This document shows positions 39,098 to 47,271 of a stretch of DNA of 64,000 nt, piece after piece. The first letter of the stretch is position 1; each line of letters opens with the position of its first letter. The notes under the pieces are model-generated. The model ran no database searches, was not told the origin of the DNA, and saw only the letters and a program-made list of their open reading frames with translations. Made by a program: the position numbers and the translations under genes. This DNA is from Pseudomonadota bacterium (GTDB lineage: Bacteria; Pseudomonadota; Alphaproteobacteria; Rhodobacterales; Rhodobacteraceae): contig JAIUPD010000011.1 of NCBI GenBank assembly GCA_020161615.1, forward strand, positions 142,058 through 206,057, read 5' to 3'.

Positions 39098-39676
39098 ATG
39101 ACCCAGACCTTGCGCCTTTCGCGCCCGCTTTCGCGTCGCAGCCTGCTGGTTGGCGGCGCCGCCACCTCGCTTCTGGCCGCCTGCGGCAATCCGGTGGGCA
39201 ATTTCAACGCTGAACGCCTGGACGCGCGCGTCGATGCCACCCGCGACTATCTGCGCCAGAACCACCCCGAGTTGAGCAACCTCTTCGCCAACGCCCAGGG
39301 CATCCTTTACATGCCGCTGGTGACCGAGGCCGGGTTCTTCGTCGGCGGCTCGTTCGGACAGGGTGCGCTGCGGATCAACGATGCCACCGTCGATTATTAT
39401 TCCGCGACGCGGTTGAGCGCGGGGCTGCAGATCGGCGCCCAGCAATATGCGCATGTCCTCTTCTTCATGACGCCCCAAGCGCTGCAGGATTTCCGTGCCG
39501 GCGAGGGTTGGGCAGCCTCGGCCGACCTGCGCTATGCCACGCCCGAGATGGGCGGCTCGGCCGGGGTGCAGACCACGACCATGTTCTCGCCCGTGATCGC
39601 CGTGGTCTTCGGGCAGGCCGGTCTCATCGCCGGGGCCTCGCTGGCCGGCGTGCGCTATCAGCGCATCATTCCCTGA
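39098..39676 (+). CDS. SYLF-domain (Ysc84-like) lipoprotein
   Basis: About 192 residues. A twin-arginine-like N-terminus (RPLSRRSLLVGG) runs into a lipobox, LLAAC, so the protein is probably a lipoprotein anchored at residue Cys. The SYLF domain is seen in NAQGILYMPLVTEAGFFVGGSFGQGALRIND and the C-terminal VFGQAGLIAGASLAG. Eukaryotic SYLF proteins bind lipids; the bacterial role is unclear. The start is set at the second ATG, where GAGG is best spaced. Confidence 0.82.
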   Translation: MTQTLRLSRPLSRRSLLVGGAATSLLAACGNPVGNFNAERLDARVDATRDYLRQNHPELSNLFANAQGILYMPLVTEAGFFVGGSFGQGALRINDATVDYYSATRLSAGLQIGAQQYAHVLFFMTPQALQDFRAGEGWAASADLRYATPEMGGSAGVQTTTMFSPVIAVVFGQAGLIAGASLAGVRYQRIIP

Positions 39677-39796
39677 TCCGCGAAACGGCGTTTCCGATCG
39701 GCGTCCCGGTCGGGGCGCCCTTTTTCGTATCCGCGGAAAATATCCATTTACGGCTTCGCGCCGCCTGATAGCCTGCCGGTCAAACGGGAGGACATC

Positions 39797-41440
39797 ATGA
39801 TCACCATCAGCGGCGAGGGCCTGACCCTCGCGGATATCGTGGCCGTATCGCAGGGCGCCGAGGTTCGGCTGTCGCAGGACCCCGCCGTCCTTGGCCGGAT
39901 CGAAGCCAGCCAGGGCCGGATCGAGGCCGCCGTGGCGGCGGGCGAGCAGGTCTACGGCGTGACCACGCTTTATGGCGGCATGGCCGACCAATACGTGCCC
40001 GTCGAGCGGATGGTCGAGTTGCAGCATATCGCGCTGTGGCACCACAAGACGGCCACCGGCCCCCGCCTGCCCGAGGCGGATGTGCGGGCGGCCATGCTGC
40101 TGCGCGTAAATTCGCTGATGAAGGGCTATTCCGGTGTCCGGCTGGAGCTGATCCAGCGCTACGTCACCTTCCTCAACGCGGGTGTGACGCCCCATGCCTA
40201 TCAGCGCGGCTCCATCGGCGCCTCGGGCGATCTTGTCCCGCTCAGCTATATCGGCGCCTCGGTCATCGGCCTCGACCCGGCGTTTCTGGTCGATTGGAAC
40301 GGCGAGACGCTCGATTGCCACACGGCGCTCTCCCGGCTGGGGCTGGCGCCGCTGACGCTGCGCCCCAAGGAGGGGTTGGCGATGAACAACGGCACCACCG
40401 CCTCGACCGGTGTGGCGGCCAATGCGATGGGCCGGGGCGTCACCATCTTCGCGCTGTCGATGGCGGTGCAGGCGATGCTGGCCGAGGCATTGCTGGCCAC
40501 CAACCAGAGCTTCCACCCGACCATCCAGGCGGTCAAGCCGCATCCCGGGCAGATCTTCGTGGGTTCCCTGTTCCGCGACCTGCTGGAGGGCTCGCAGCTC
40601 ATCCGTTCCGAGGCGGCAGGCGCCCGCGGCCATCGTCAGGGCAAGCTGATCCAGGACCGCTATTCGCTGCGCTGCCTGCCGCAATACACCGCCCCCATCG
40701 CCGATATGCTGGCCGTCGCCGCCCGTCAGATCACCACCGAGGCCAATTCGGCGAATGACAACCCGCTGGTTGATCCCGACACCGGCGAGGTCTATCACAC
40801 CGGCAATTTCCTGGCGCAATATACCGGGGTCGCCTGCGACACCCTGCGGGCGCAACTGGGGATGCTGCTGAAACACCTCGACGTGCAGATCGCCATGCTG
40901 GTGACGCCTGAGTTCAACAACGGCCTGCCGCCGTCGCTGGTCGGCAACACCGGGCACGGGCTGAACATGGGGCTGAAATCCTTGCAGCTGACCTGCAACT
41001 CGGTGGCGCCGCTGGTGCAGTTCTACGGCCGTTCGATGGTGGACCTCTACCCGTCTCACGCCGAGCAGTTCAACCAGAACATCAATTCGCAGGCGATGAA
41101 CGCGGCCAATCTGGCGCGCGAGGCGGTCGAGGCGTCCGAGCATTTCCTCGCCGCGGCGCTGGTCTTTGCGGTGCAGGCGGTGGAACTGCGGGCGCATTCT
41201 GTCCGCCCGGGCTATGACGCCTCGGACCTTTTGTCCCACCGCAACGCCGTCCTCTACCGCGCCGCCCGGACGGTTGCGCTGGGTGCCCCTGATCCCGCGC
41301 GGCCGATGCTCTGGGACGATACCGAGGGCTTCATCCAGGACAAGGTGGAAGGCATCCTCACGGACCTGCGCCAGGGCACGGCGATTCGCGCGGCCCTCGC
41401 GCCCACGCTGGCGGATGTCGAGGCCTTCCTCGCCGCCTGA
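39797..41440 (+). CDS. MIO-dependent aromatic amino acid ammonia-lyase (HAL/PAL/TAL family)
   Basis: A 547-residue enzyme that forms the methylidene-imidazolone cofactor from Ala142-Ser143-Gly144 (GASGDL) and deaminates an aromatic amino acid. The conserved tyrosine Y53 (VYGVTTLYGG), NNGT and EANSANDNPLV segments are present. The selectivity pair aligns to H82-H83, unlike HAL (Ser-His), TAL (His-Leu) or PAL (Phe-Leu). The glycine-rich GFG of the inner loop is LYG. It is not near hut genes. Family is certain, substrate is not; an aminomutase is also possible. Confidence 0.85.
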   Translation: MITISGEGLTLADIVAVSQGAEVRLSQDPAVLGRIEASQGRIEAAVAAGEQVYGVTTLYGGMADQYVPVERMVELQHIALWHHKTATGPRLPEADVRAAMLLRVNSLMKGYSGVRLELIQRYVTFLNAGVTPHAYQRGSIGASGDLVPLSYIGASVIGLDPAFLVDWNGETLDCHTALSRLGLAPLTLRPKEGLAMNNGTTASTGVAANAMGRGVTIFALSMAVQAMLAEALLATNQSFHPTIQAVKPHPGQIFVGSLFRDLLEGSQLIRSEAAGARGHRQGKLIQDRYSLRCLPQYTAPIADMLAVAARQITTEANSANDNPLVDPDTGEVYHTGNFLAQYTGVACDTLRAQLGMLLKHLDVQIAMLVTPEFNNGLPPSLVGNTGHGLNMGLKSLQLTCNSVAPLVQFYGRSMVDLYPSHAEQFNQNINSQAMNAANLAREAVEASEHFLAAALVFAVQAVELRAHSVRPGYDASDLLSHRNAVLYRAARTVALGAPDPARPMLWDDTEGFIQDKVEGILTDLRQGTAIRAALAPTLADVEAFLAA

Positions 41441-41883
41441 GCCCGTGGACCCTTCGACTTTGCCCGGGCGGACCCCTTGCCGGGGGACCCTGGCCGGGCA
41501 TAGGATCAACGCAGGAGGAACGGGCAAGGGGGAAGACGCAGTCGACAGGCCTTGATCGGCTCCTTTTCCGGCCTCTTGTCGGCGTGCGCCACCGCTGCGG
41601 AAACGCCGCCTGCGGGCGGCCTCTGGCTACAGATCCTCAGCCAGATCCCCCACCCGGCGCCCGCCTCCTGCTGCCGGGTCTGCCATCAAGGCCAAGCCTG
41701 CGGCAATTCCTGCATCAGCCGCACCCGCTGCTGCCACCAGCCCCCGGGCTGCGCCTGCGACGGATGAAGGCCTCTCGGCCGCCCAAAGCCTCCCGGCCCC
41801 GCCTTTCTTTGCGCTAAAAATATCCTTGCGGGGTCCGGGGGGTGGAAACGCCCCGTTTCCGCAGCCCCCACCAGCGCCGCCGC
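41441..41883. other. Non-coding gap with composite hairpin repeat, copy 2
   Basis: No credible gene lies between the ammonia-lyase and the converging YeeE gene. Inverted copy 2 of the hairpin repeat occupies about 41806-41866: CTTTGCGCT, AATATCCT, then the seven-base hairpin GGAAACG/CGTTTCC (41844-41860). The rest is GC-rich sequence with short frames on both strands and no recognisable domain. Confidence 0.5.
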
Positions 41884-42927
41884 CTATTCCGCCGCCACCC
41901 CGATCAGGCGCCTGAGCCCGAAAACCGCCCCCGCGGCGATGGCGGCCAGCGTCACCGGCCCGGACCAGGCCAGCGTGGCGAAGGCGCTCACGCCCTGCCC
42001 CACCGAACAGCCCATGGCGATGACTCCGCCCACGCCCATCAGCGCAGCCCCCCCCACCTGGCGGCCGAGTTCGCGCGGATCCTCGCAGGCCTCCCAGCGG
42101 AACATGCCGCGCCAGAGCGAGCCTGCCAGCGCCCCCGCCATCACCCCCAGCACCGCACCGACGGAGAAATTGATCCCGCCGGCGGTCGAGGTCATGAGGT
42201 ACAGGATCGTCCGCCCCACCGGCGCGGTGAAGGACAGCCCCTCGACCCCGATCTCGCCGAAACTCTCGTGGCTGATCCAGCCGGTGCCCCAGAAGGCCAG
42301 CACCACCGCCCCCCCGGCGACGGCCCCCCAGGCCATTTCGCCGGGGCGCCCCCGCAGCGGTCCATAGGCCAGCGCCCAGATCAGCAGGGCCGCGGCGACG
42401 ACCAGCGCGGTCACCAGCGGCGGCACGCCCGCCAGTCCCTGAAGCGCCGCGGTGATCCCCTGCTCGCCCGTCGCCGGATCCTGCGGGAACAGCATGACGC
42501 GCAGGGGCGCGAGGGGGCCCGACAGGGTGATGAAGCCGAAGACCCCCATCACCACCACCACGACCAGCGACCGCAAGTCGCCGCCCCCGAACCGCACCAA
42601 CGCGCCGAAGCCGCAATTGCCCGCCAGCGCCATGCCATAGCCAAAGAGCAGCCCGCCCGCGATCGAGGCCAGCGGGTTCCAGGCGATCTGGTGATAGAAG
42701 GTCTCGCCCAGCCGCAGGAAGCCCAGCTCGACGCCCAGGAAAGTGCCGGTGATTGCCACCGCCAGCACGATCCCCCAGAGCCTGAGCCGCCGCTGGTCGC
42801 CGCCATAGACCGCCATCTCCAGCGCCCCCAGCGTGCAGAAATTCCCCAGCCGCGCCGACAGGCCCAGCACGACCCCCGACACCAGCCCGACAAGGGCGGC
42901 CATCACACCATAGGAAATGCCGTCCAT
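41884..42927 (-). CDS. YeeE/YedE-family (sulfur-compound transport) membrane protein, paralogue 1
   Basis: A 347-residue inner-membrane protein with about nine to ten hydrophobic helices. Family cysteine motifs are present: RLGNFCTLGALEMAVYG, GMALAGNCGFGALVRFGGGDLRS and GVIAMGCSVGQGVSAF. YeeE (TsuA) takes up thiosulfate, and SoxT homologues accompany sox clusters. The position beside the sox region suggests thiosulfate, sulfite or other sulfur-compound transport. The ATG at 42927 is chosen at the domain start; the longer in-frame reading lacks conservation. Confidence 0.88.
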   Translation of the reverse strand: MDGISYGVMAALVGLVSGVVLGLSARLGNFCTLGALEMAVYGGDQRRLRLWGIVLAVAITGTFLGVELGFLRLGETFYHQIAWNPLASIAGGLLFGYGMALAGNCGFGALVRFGGGDLRSLVVVVVMGVFGFITLSGPLAPLRVMLFPQDPATGEQGITAALQGLAGVPPLVTALVVAAALLIWALAYGPLRGRPGEMAWGAVAGGAVVLAFWGTGWISHESFGEIGVEGLSFTAPVGRTILYLMTSTAGGINFSVGAVLGVMAGALAGSLWRGMFRWEACEDPRELGRQVGGAALMGVGGVIAMGCSVGQGVSAFATLAWSGPVTLAAIAAGAVFGLRRLIGVAAE

Positions 42928-43167
42928 CCCCGCCTCCGGTTCCCTGACGGGCCGCCGCCCGATGGCGGGCCCCGCGATACCCCGCCAGAATCCCGATTCA
43001 CCCCCCGGAATGCAAGCCCTCACGCCGTACCCTCCCGCGATTGCCCGGCAAAGGGGGCTTGCCTTTGCGCCCCGCGCGCCTAGACTGGGGTGACGGGCGT
43101 TTTCTCCCATCCGCACCGCACGGCATCACGCCCGCCCTTCCGGCGGGCCTTACCCATGGGAGTCATC

Positions 43168-44085
43168 ATGCAGATCACGCGACGCGCTTTCACCTCCGGC
43201 GGGCTCATGCTCGGCGGTCTCGCCCTGGGCCAGGGCCTTGTCCGGCCCGCCCGCGCCTCGGCGCAGCTGGGCGCCATGCAGATCGACATGGTCTCGGACG
43301 GCAATCTGGTGCTGCCCCGCGATTTCATCACGGGGCCGATGCCCGCCGACGAGGTCGCCGCGATCCTCACCCGCAACGGGGTGACGGGCGAGGCGCTGAC
43401 GCCGCCCTGCAACATCACGCTCCTGCGCCACGAGGACCGCGTGATCCTCTTCGATGTGGGCTCGGGCTCCGATTTCCAACCCTCGGCGGGCCTCCTGCCC
43501 GAGACGCTCGACAGCCTCGGCCTCGCGCCCGAGGACATCACCCATCTGGTCATCACCCATGGCCATCCCGACCATATCTGGGGGCTGCTGGACGATTTCG
43601 ACGAGCCCTTCCTGCCCCAGGCGCAGATCCTGATGGGACAGGCCGAATTCGACTACTGGATGGATCCCGGCACGCTCGACAGCATCGGGGCCGCCCGGCA
43701 GGCCTTTGCCATCGGCGCCCAGCGGCGGCTCGAGGCAGTGGCGGATCTGGTGACCTTCTTCGAGGACGGGGCCGAGATCCTGCCGGGTGTCGCCGCCCGC
43801 CTGACCCCGGGCCATACGCCGGGCCACATGTCTTTCGAACTGCGCGACGGGTCGGAAAGCCTGATGGTGCTGGGCGATGCCATCGGCAATCACCACGTCG
43901 CCTTCGAGCGCCCGCAATGGGAATCGGGCTCGGACCAGGACCCCGCCACCGCTGCCGCGACCCGCGTGGCGCTCTTCGACCAGTTGGCGAGCGCCCAGAT
44001 GCCGATCGCGGGCTTCCACCTGCCCGGCGGCCTCGGCCGGGTCGAGGCCCATGCCGAGGGCGGCTACCGGTTCCTGCCCGCCTGA
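43168..44085 (+). CDS. Tat-exported metallo-beta-lactamase-fold hydrolase
   Basis: A 305-residue periplasmic protein. The N-terminus MQITRRAFTSGGLMLGGLAL is a twin-arginine signal. The MBL metal motif is THGHPDHIWG, followed by further metal ligands in GHTPGHMSF and LGDAIGNH. It lies between two YeeE-type genes at the edge of the sox cluster. SoxH, encoded at the end of the Paracoccus sox operon, is also an exported MBL-fold protein, so a similar role is plausible. Lactonase-like activity is the alternative. Confidence 0.88.
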   Translation: MQITRRAFTSGGLMLGGLALGQGLVRPARASAQLGAMQIDMVSDGNLVLPRDFITGPMPADEVAAILTRNGVTGEALTPPCNITLLRHEDRVILFDVGSGSDFQPSAGLLPETLDSLGLAPEDITHLVITHGHPDHIWGLLDDFDEPFLPQAQILMGQAEFDYWMDPGTLDSIGAARQAFAIGAQRRLEAVADLVTFFEDGAEILPGVAARLTPGHTPGHMSFELRDGSESLMVLGDAIGNHHVAFERPQWESGSDQDPATAAATRVALFDQLASAQMPIAGFHLPGGLGRVEAHAEGGYRFLPA

Positions 44086-44089
44086 CCCG

Positions 44090-44267
44090 CCCTTCTTTGC
44101 GCTGGAAATATCCTCGGGAGGATTTTCAAGGAGGGTGGAAAACCCTCCTTGAAGGAGGGGGTGCGGGGGGCGGCAGCCCCCCGCCCTTTGCGATCTCTGG
44201 GGGCGGCAGCCCCCCGCCTCCGCGCACGGCCGCAACGCGCGTCTCGCCCCATGGGAGCGCCCTGGCC
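44090..44267. repeat. Composite hairpin repeat, copy 3, with extra hairpin
   Basis: An inverted version of copy 1. It has CTTTGCGCTGG, AAATATCCTC, then the perfect eleven-base hairpin TCAAGGAGGGT/ACCCTCCTTGA (44126-44152). A seven-base hairpin GGGGGGC/GCCCCCC (44165-44182) follows, and near 44199-44215 a second hairpin with the same GGCA loop. It lies between converging genes and could act as a bidirectional terminator. Confidence 0.65.
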
Positions 44268-45335
44268 TCACGCCGCCGCCAGCCGCGCCCCCCGTTGATC
44301 GACCAGCAGATCCGTCGCCATCGCCCCGATCCAGAAGCAGAACAGCGCGAGCCAGGCGGTCGCGGCAAAGATCGAGCCGCCGGTGACGCCGGCGCCGATG
44401 GCGCAGCCGCCGGCCAGCATCCCGCCGAAGCCCATCAGCACCGCGCCGAACATCGAGCGGCGCATATTGGCCTCGCCTTCGAAGCCCTGAAAGCGGAACT
44501 CGCGGCGGATCAGCGACATCAGGAAGGCACCCAGGAACACCCCCGGCACCAGCCCGATGTCGAAGTCCAGCGCGGGCGAGGGTTCGAGTAAGAACATGAG
44601 CGTATTGGCCGAGGGGCCGGTGAAGGTGGCCGAGGTCACGTTGACCGGCTCCCAGGCGACCTCGGCCAGGGTCCAGGTCAGCACCCAGCCCATCGCCACG
44701 GCGAAGCCCACGCCCGAGGCGAAGATGAGCGTGCCGACGGGCATCTTCGCCCGGATCGCCACGCCGATAGCCACCAGCGCAAGGATCAGCCCCAGCACCA
44801 GCCCCGCCTCGTCCGGCAGGCCGACCAGCGTCAGCAGGTTCAGGTTCTGCCCGTTCGGCGTGGTCCAGAGCCCGGCGAGCCAACTGCGCAGGGGCGCGAG
44901 CCAGCCGTGCAGGCTCATCTGCGCGACCACGGCAAATATCAGCCCCGAGACCACGCTGCGCAGGTTGCCGGTCGCGGCCAGAACCAGCAGCCGCCCCGAA
45001 CAGCCCCGCGCCAGAACCATGCCCGCGCCGAACATCAGTCCGCCGATCACCGCGCCCGACCACGAGCCCGCAACGCCCATCATCCGCGAATCGCGCGCGT
45101 CGAAGAGGCCCAGCCATTGCGCGCCCTGCACCCAGACCATCGCGGTCGAGAAGGTCAGCAGCCACACGCCGACCTTGCCGCCCAGGATGCCGCGCGCGAA
45201 TTCCACCGTCGCCGCGCGCAGGCAGAAGGACGAGCGTTGCGCGGCGATGCCGAAGACCATCCCCGTGAGCAGCCCGAACACGGCCCCGGCGCGGTCCTCG
45301 CCGATCCATTCGACAAAGGCGATGACACTCTCCAT
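44268..45335 (-). CDS. YeeE/YedE-family (SoxT-like) membrane protein, paralogue 2
   Basis: A 355-residue inner-membrane protein, duplicated family architecture, about nine to ten helices. Cysteine motifs: AAQRSSFCLRAATVEFARG, GMVLARGCSGRLLVLAATGN and GMLAGGCAIGAGVTGGS. It lies downstream of soxS-soxR on the same strand but has its own control region with tandem AT-rich repeats and an FNR-like box. Likely imports thiosulfate or handles sulfane sulfur. Confidence 0.9.
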   Translation of the reverse strand: MESVIAFVEWIGEDRAGAVFGLLTGMVFGIAAQRSSFCLRAATVEFARGILGGKVGVWLLTFSTAMVWVQGAQWLGLFDARDSRMMGVAGSWSGAVIGGLMFGAGMVLARGCSGRLLVLAATGNLRSVVSGLIFAVVAQMSLHGWLAPLRSWLAGLWTTPNGQNLNLLTLVGLPDEAGLVLGLILALVAIGVAIRAKMPVGTLIFASGVGFAVAMGWVLTWTLAEVAWEPVNVTSATFTGPSANTLMFLLEPSPALDFDIGLVPGVFLGAFLMSLIRREFRFQGFEGEANMRRSMFGAVLMGFGGMLAGGCAIGAGVTGGSIFAATAWLALFCFWIGAMATDLLVDQRGARLAAA

Positions 45336-45366
45336 GCGCGTTCCTCCGGTCCCGGGACGCCTGGCA

Positions 45367-45406
45367 AATATCGCAATATCGGAATACCGGCCTTGATCTG
45401 GATCAG
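45367..45406 (-). promoter_or_regulatory. Tandem AATAYCGS repeats plus FNR-like box upstream of the SoxT-like gene
   Basis: Three contiguous 8-base units matching AATAYCGS occupy 45367-45390. They are followed by TTGAT-CTGG-ATCAG at 45393-45406, one base from the FNR/FnrL consensus TTGAT-N4-ATCAA. The block is about 30-70 bases upstream of the gene starting at 45335. The tandem units could bind the ArsR-type SoxR. Both assignments are inferred. Confidence 0.5.
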
Positions 45407-45418
45407 GCCCCGCGCCCC

Positions 45419-45811
45419 TCAGGGCAGGCGGAACAGCCGCTGGATCACCATGACCATCTCGCGCACACGGGCATCGGCCAGGGAATAGATGATCTGATTG
45501 CCATCGCGCCGTGTCGTCACCAGCTTCTCATGCCTGAGACGCGCAAGCTGCTGGCTGACGGCGGCCTGCCGCGACATGATCAGCTGTTCCAGTTCGGTCA
45601 CGGTGTGGTCGCGCTCGCAGAGGTGATAGAGCATCAGAAGCCGCCCCTCATGCCCCATCGCCTTGAGGAAATCGGCGGCCTGCCGGGCCTCCAGCGCCAG
45701 CGCCTCGGGCGAGGCGGCGGGGGCGCAGCTGCGATCGACCGGACGCGCCATCGCCGCGCGCTCGGCAGGCGCGGCCTCCTCGTGATCGGCGTTTCGCCCG
45801 TCTGGCGCCAT
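45419..45811 (-). CDS. soxR: SoxR, ArsR-family repressor of sulfur oxidation genes
   Basis: A 130-residue winged-helix repressor. The ArsR core is ADFLKAMGHEGRLLMLYHL, the recognition helix SRQAAVSQQLARLRHEKLV and the wing TTRRDGNQIIYSLAD. SoxR of Paracoccus represses sox genes until reduced sulfur is present. Only two cysteines occur, C29 in the N-terminal tail and C65. The C-terminal cysteine used by SqrR/BigR-type persulfide sensors is absent. It is encoded downstream of soxS. Confidence 0.9.
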   Translation of the reverse strand: MAPDGRNADHEEAAPAERAAMARPVDRSCAPAASPEALALEARQAADFLKAMGHEGRLLMLYHLCERDHTVTELEQLIMSRQAAVSQQLARLRHEKLVTTRRDGNQIIYSLADARVREMVMVIQRLFRLP

Positions 45812-45934
45812 ATGGTCCCACCCTGCCCCGCCGCTGGCGGCGACAGCCCTCGTCCGTCATTCCGGCGACCCTAGCATGCCGCGACAGGGGAATCGAGCGC
45901 GCGAAGGCGGGAATGCGACCTTCCGGCGAGGCCC

Positions 45935-46336
45935 TCAGCCGTTGGGCCGGGTACGGGCGCGGTCGATCATCTCGTTGACATAGGGCCAGAAGAAATCCTC
46001 GCCCGGAAAGCCGATCAGCCGGTCCACCTCGGCCCCATCGGGGCCAAGCAGGATGAAGGTAGGCGTGACGAAGGGCCGCGAGGCCAGCGTCACCCCCTCG
46101 GGCAGCGGGCCGCGCAGATCGGCATGGATCAGCGGTGCCGCCTGCCCCTCGGGCGAGGCCTCGTAAGCGGGGGCAATGTCACGGTTGAAGGCCGCGCAGA
46201 TGTAGCAGCCGACCTGTTCGATCATCAGAAGCCTGAGCTCCTGCGCCGAGGCCGCCCCGGCCGAGACCAGCGCGACACCGGCCAGCGCCACCGCAGCAGC
46301 GGCCGAGCGCAGACGAATCGATAGGGTCCTGACCAT
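45935..46336 (-). CDS. soxS: SoxS, periplasmic thioredoxin-like protein
   Basis: A 133-residue exported protein with a signal peptide (AAAVALAGVALVSAGAASA) and a short thioredoxin-like domain holding the redox motif C44-Y-I-C47. In Paracoccus SoxS keeps the SoxY cysteine in active form. It is divergent from soxV and upstream of soxR on the same strand, matching the canonical soxRS arrangement. Confidence 0.9.
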   Translation of the reverse strand: MVRTLSIRLRSAAAAVALAGVALVSAGAASAQELRLLMIEQVGCYICAAFNRDIAPAYEASPEGQAAPLIHADLRGPLPEGVTLASRPFVTPTFILLGPDGAEVDRLIGFPGEDFFWPYVNEMIDRARTRPNG

Positions 46337-46517
46337 GGCATCCTCCTCGCCCCCAAGGCGATCTCATCCTACCAGAGAAACTGCACGCGTGCACGAATCC
46401 GGTTGACGGGTCTCAAAATACATATGAACATTGTAATGTTTTCAGACCGCCGGAACAAGGCCCAGCGCATACCGCTTCTGCGCCGCCACCGGCGGCGCCT
46501 TGGGAGGGGCGCCCTTC
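46337..46517. promoter_or_regulatory. soxS-soxV divergent control region with candidate SoxR operator
   Basis: It contains the palindrome AACATT-GT-AATGTT at 46427-46440 in an AT-rich patch starting near 46415. It also has TGCACGCGTGCA at 46382-46393. SoxR of Paracoccus is known to bind the soxS-soxV and soxW-soxX gaps. The AT-rich palindrome is the likelier site; the assignment is inferred. Confidence 0.5.
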
Positions 46518-47255
46518 ATGTTCGATATCTCCTTCGGTGGGGCGGCGCTGGCCGGTATCCTGTCGTTCCTGTCGCCCTGCATCCTGCCGATGGTGCCCTT
46601 CTACCTGTGCTACATGGCCGGTCTCTCGATGGCCGAACTGCGCTCGGATCAGGGGCTGGCCCCCGGGGCGCAGCGGCGGCTGGTGCTGTCCTCCATCGCC
46701 TTCGCACTCGGCGTGACCTCGATCTTCATGCTGCTGGGGCTGGGGGCCACGGCGCTGGGGCAGGCCTTCATCCAGTGGAAGGACACGCTGCGCTGGGTCG
46801 CGGCGGCGGTGCTGCTGGTCTTCGGCCTGCATTTCCTGGGCGTGGTCAAGATCGGCTTCCTCTATCGCCAGGCGCGGATCGAATCCGCAGGCTCGCCGCA
46901 ATCCATCCTGGGCAGCTACGTCATGGGGCTGGCCTTCGGCTTCGGCTGGACGCCCTGCGTGGGCCCGGCGCTGGCGGCGATCCTGATGATCGCCTCGGGC
47001 ATGGGGGATCTGGTGCGGGGCACGCTGCTGCTGGCGGTCTATGGCCTCGCCATGACGCTGCCCTTCGTCATCGCCGCGCTTTTCGCCCGGCCGTTCCTGG
47101 GCTGGGTCGGCCGCCACCGCGACAAGCTGCAATATGTGGAGAAGGTGATGGGCGTCATGCTCATCGTCTTCGCCATCCTGATCTCCACCAACAGCCTGAA
47201 CTATATCGCGCAATGGATGATCGAGACGATGCCCTGGCTCGCCACGATCGGATGA
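46518..47255 (+). CDS. soxV: SoxV, CcdA-type thiol-disulfide transporter
   Basis: A 245-residue inner-membrane protein with six helices. The redox-active cysteines lie in LSFLSPCILPMVPF and GFGWTPCVGPALAAIL. It moves electrons from cytoplasmic thioredoxin to the periplasm, for SoxW. The ATG at 46518 follows GGGAGGGG; an in-frame TTG upstream is less likely. First gene of the plus-strand sox operon. Confidence 0.94.
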   Translation: MFDISFGGAALAGILSFLSPCILPMVPFYLCYMAGLSMAELRSDQGLAPGAQRRLVLSSIAFALGVTSIFMLLGLGATALGQAFIQWKDTLRWVAAAVLLVFGLHFLGVVKIGFLYRQARIESAGSPQSILGSYVMGLAFGFGWTPCVGPALAAILMIASGMGDLVRGTLLLAVYGLAMTLPFVIAALFARPFLGWVGRHRDKLQYVEKVMGVMLIVFAILISTNSLNYIAQWMIETMPWLATIG

Positions 47256-47271
47256 CCCGAGGGAGGAACGC

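Noticed and set aside
39725-39760. Fourth copy of the AAATATCC repeat near the SYLF gene
   Set aside because: Only the short box is present, without the hairpins, so the match may be chance.
41552-41820. Short plus-strand frames after the ammonia-lyase gene
   Set aside because: Overlapping frames of about 70 codons with Cys/Pro/Arg-rich products and no domain; judged non-coding.
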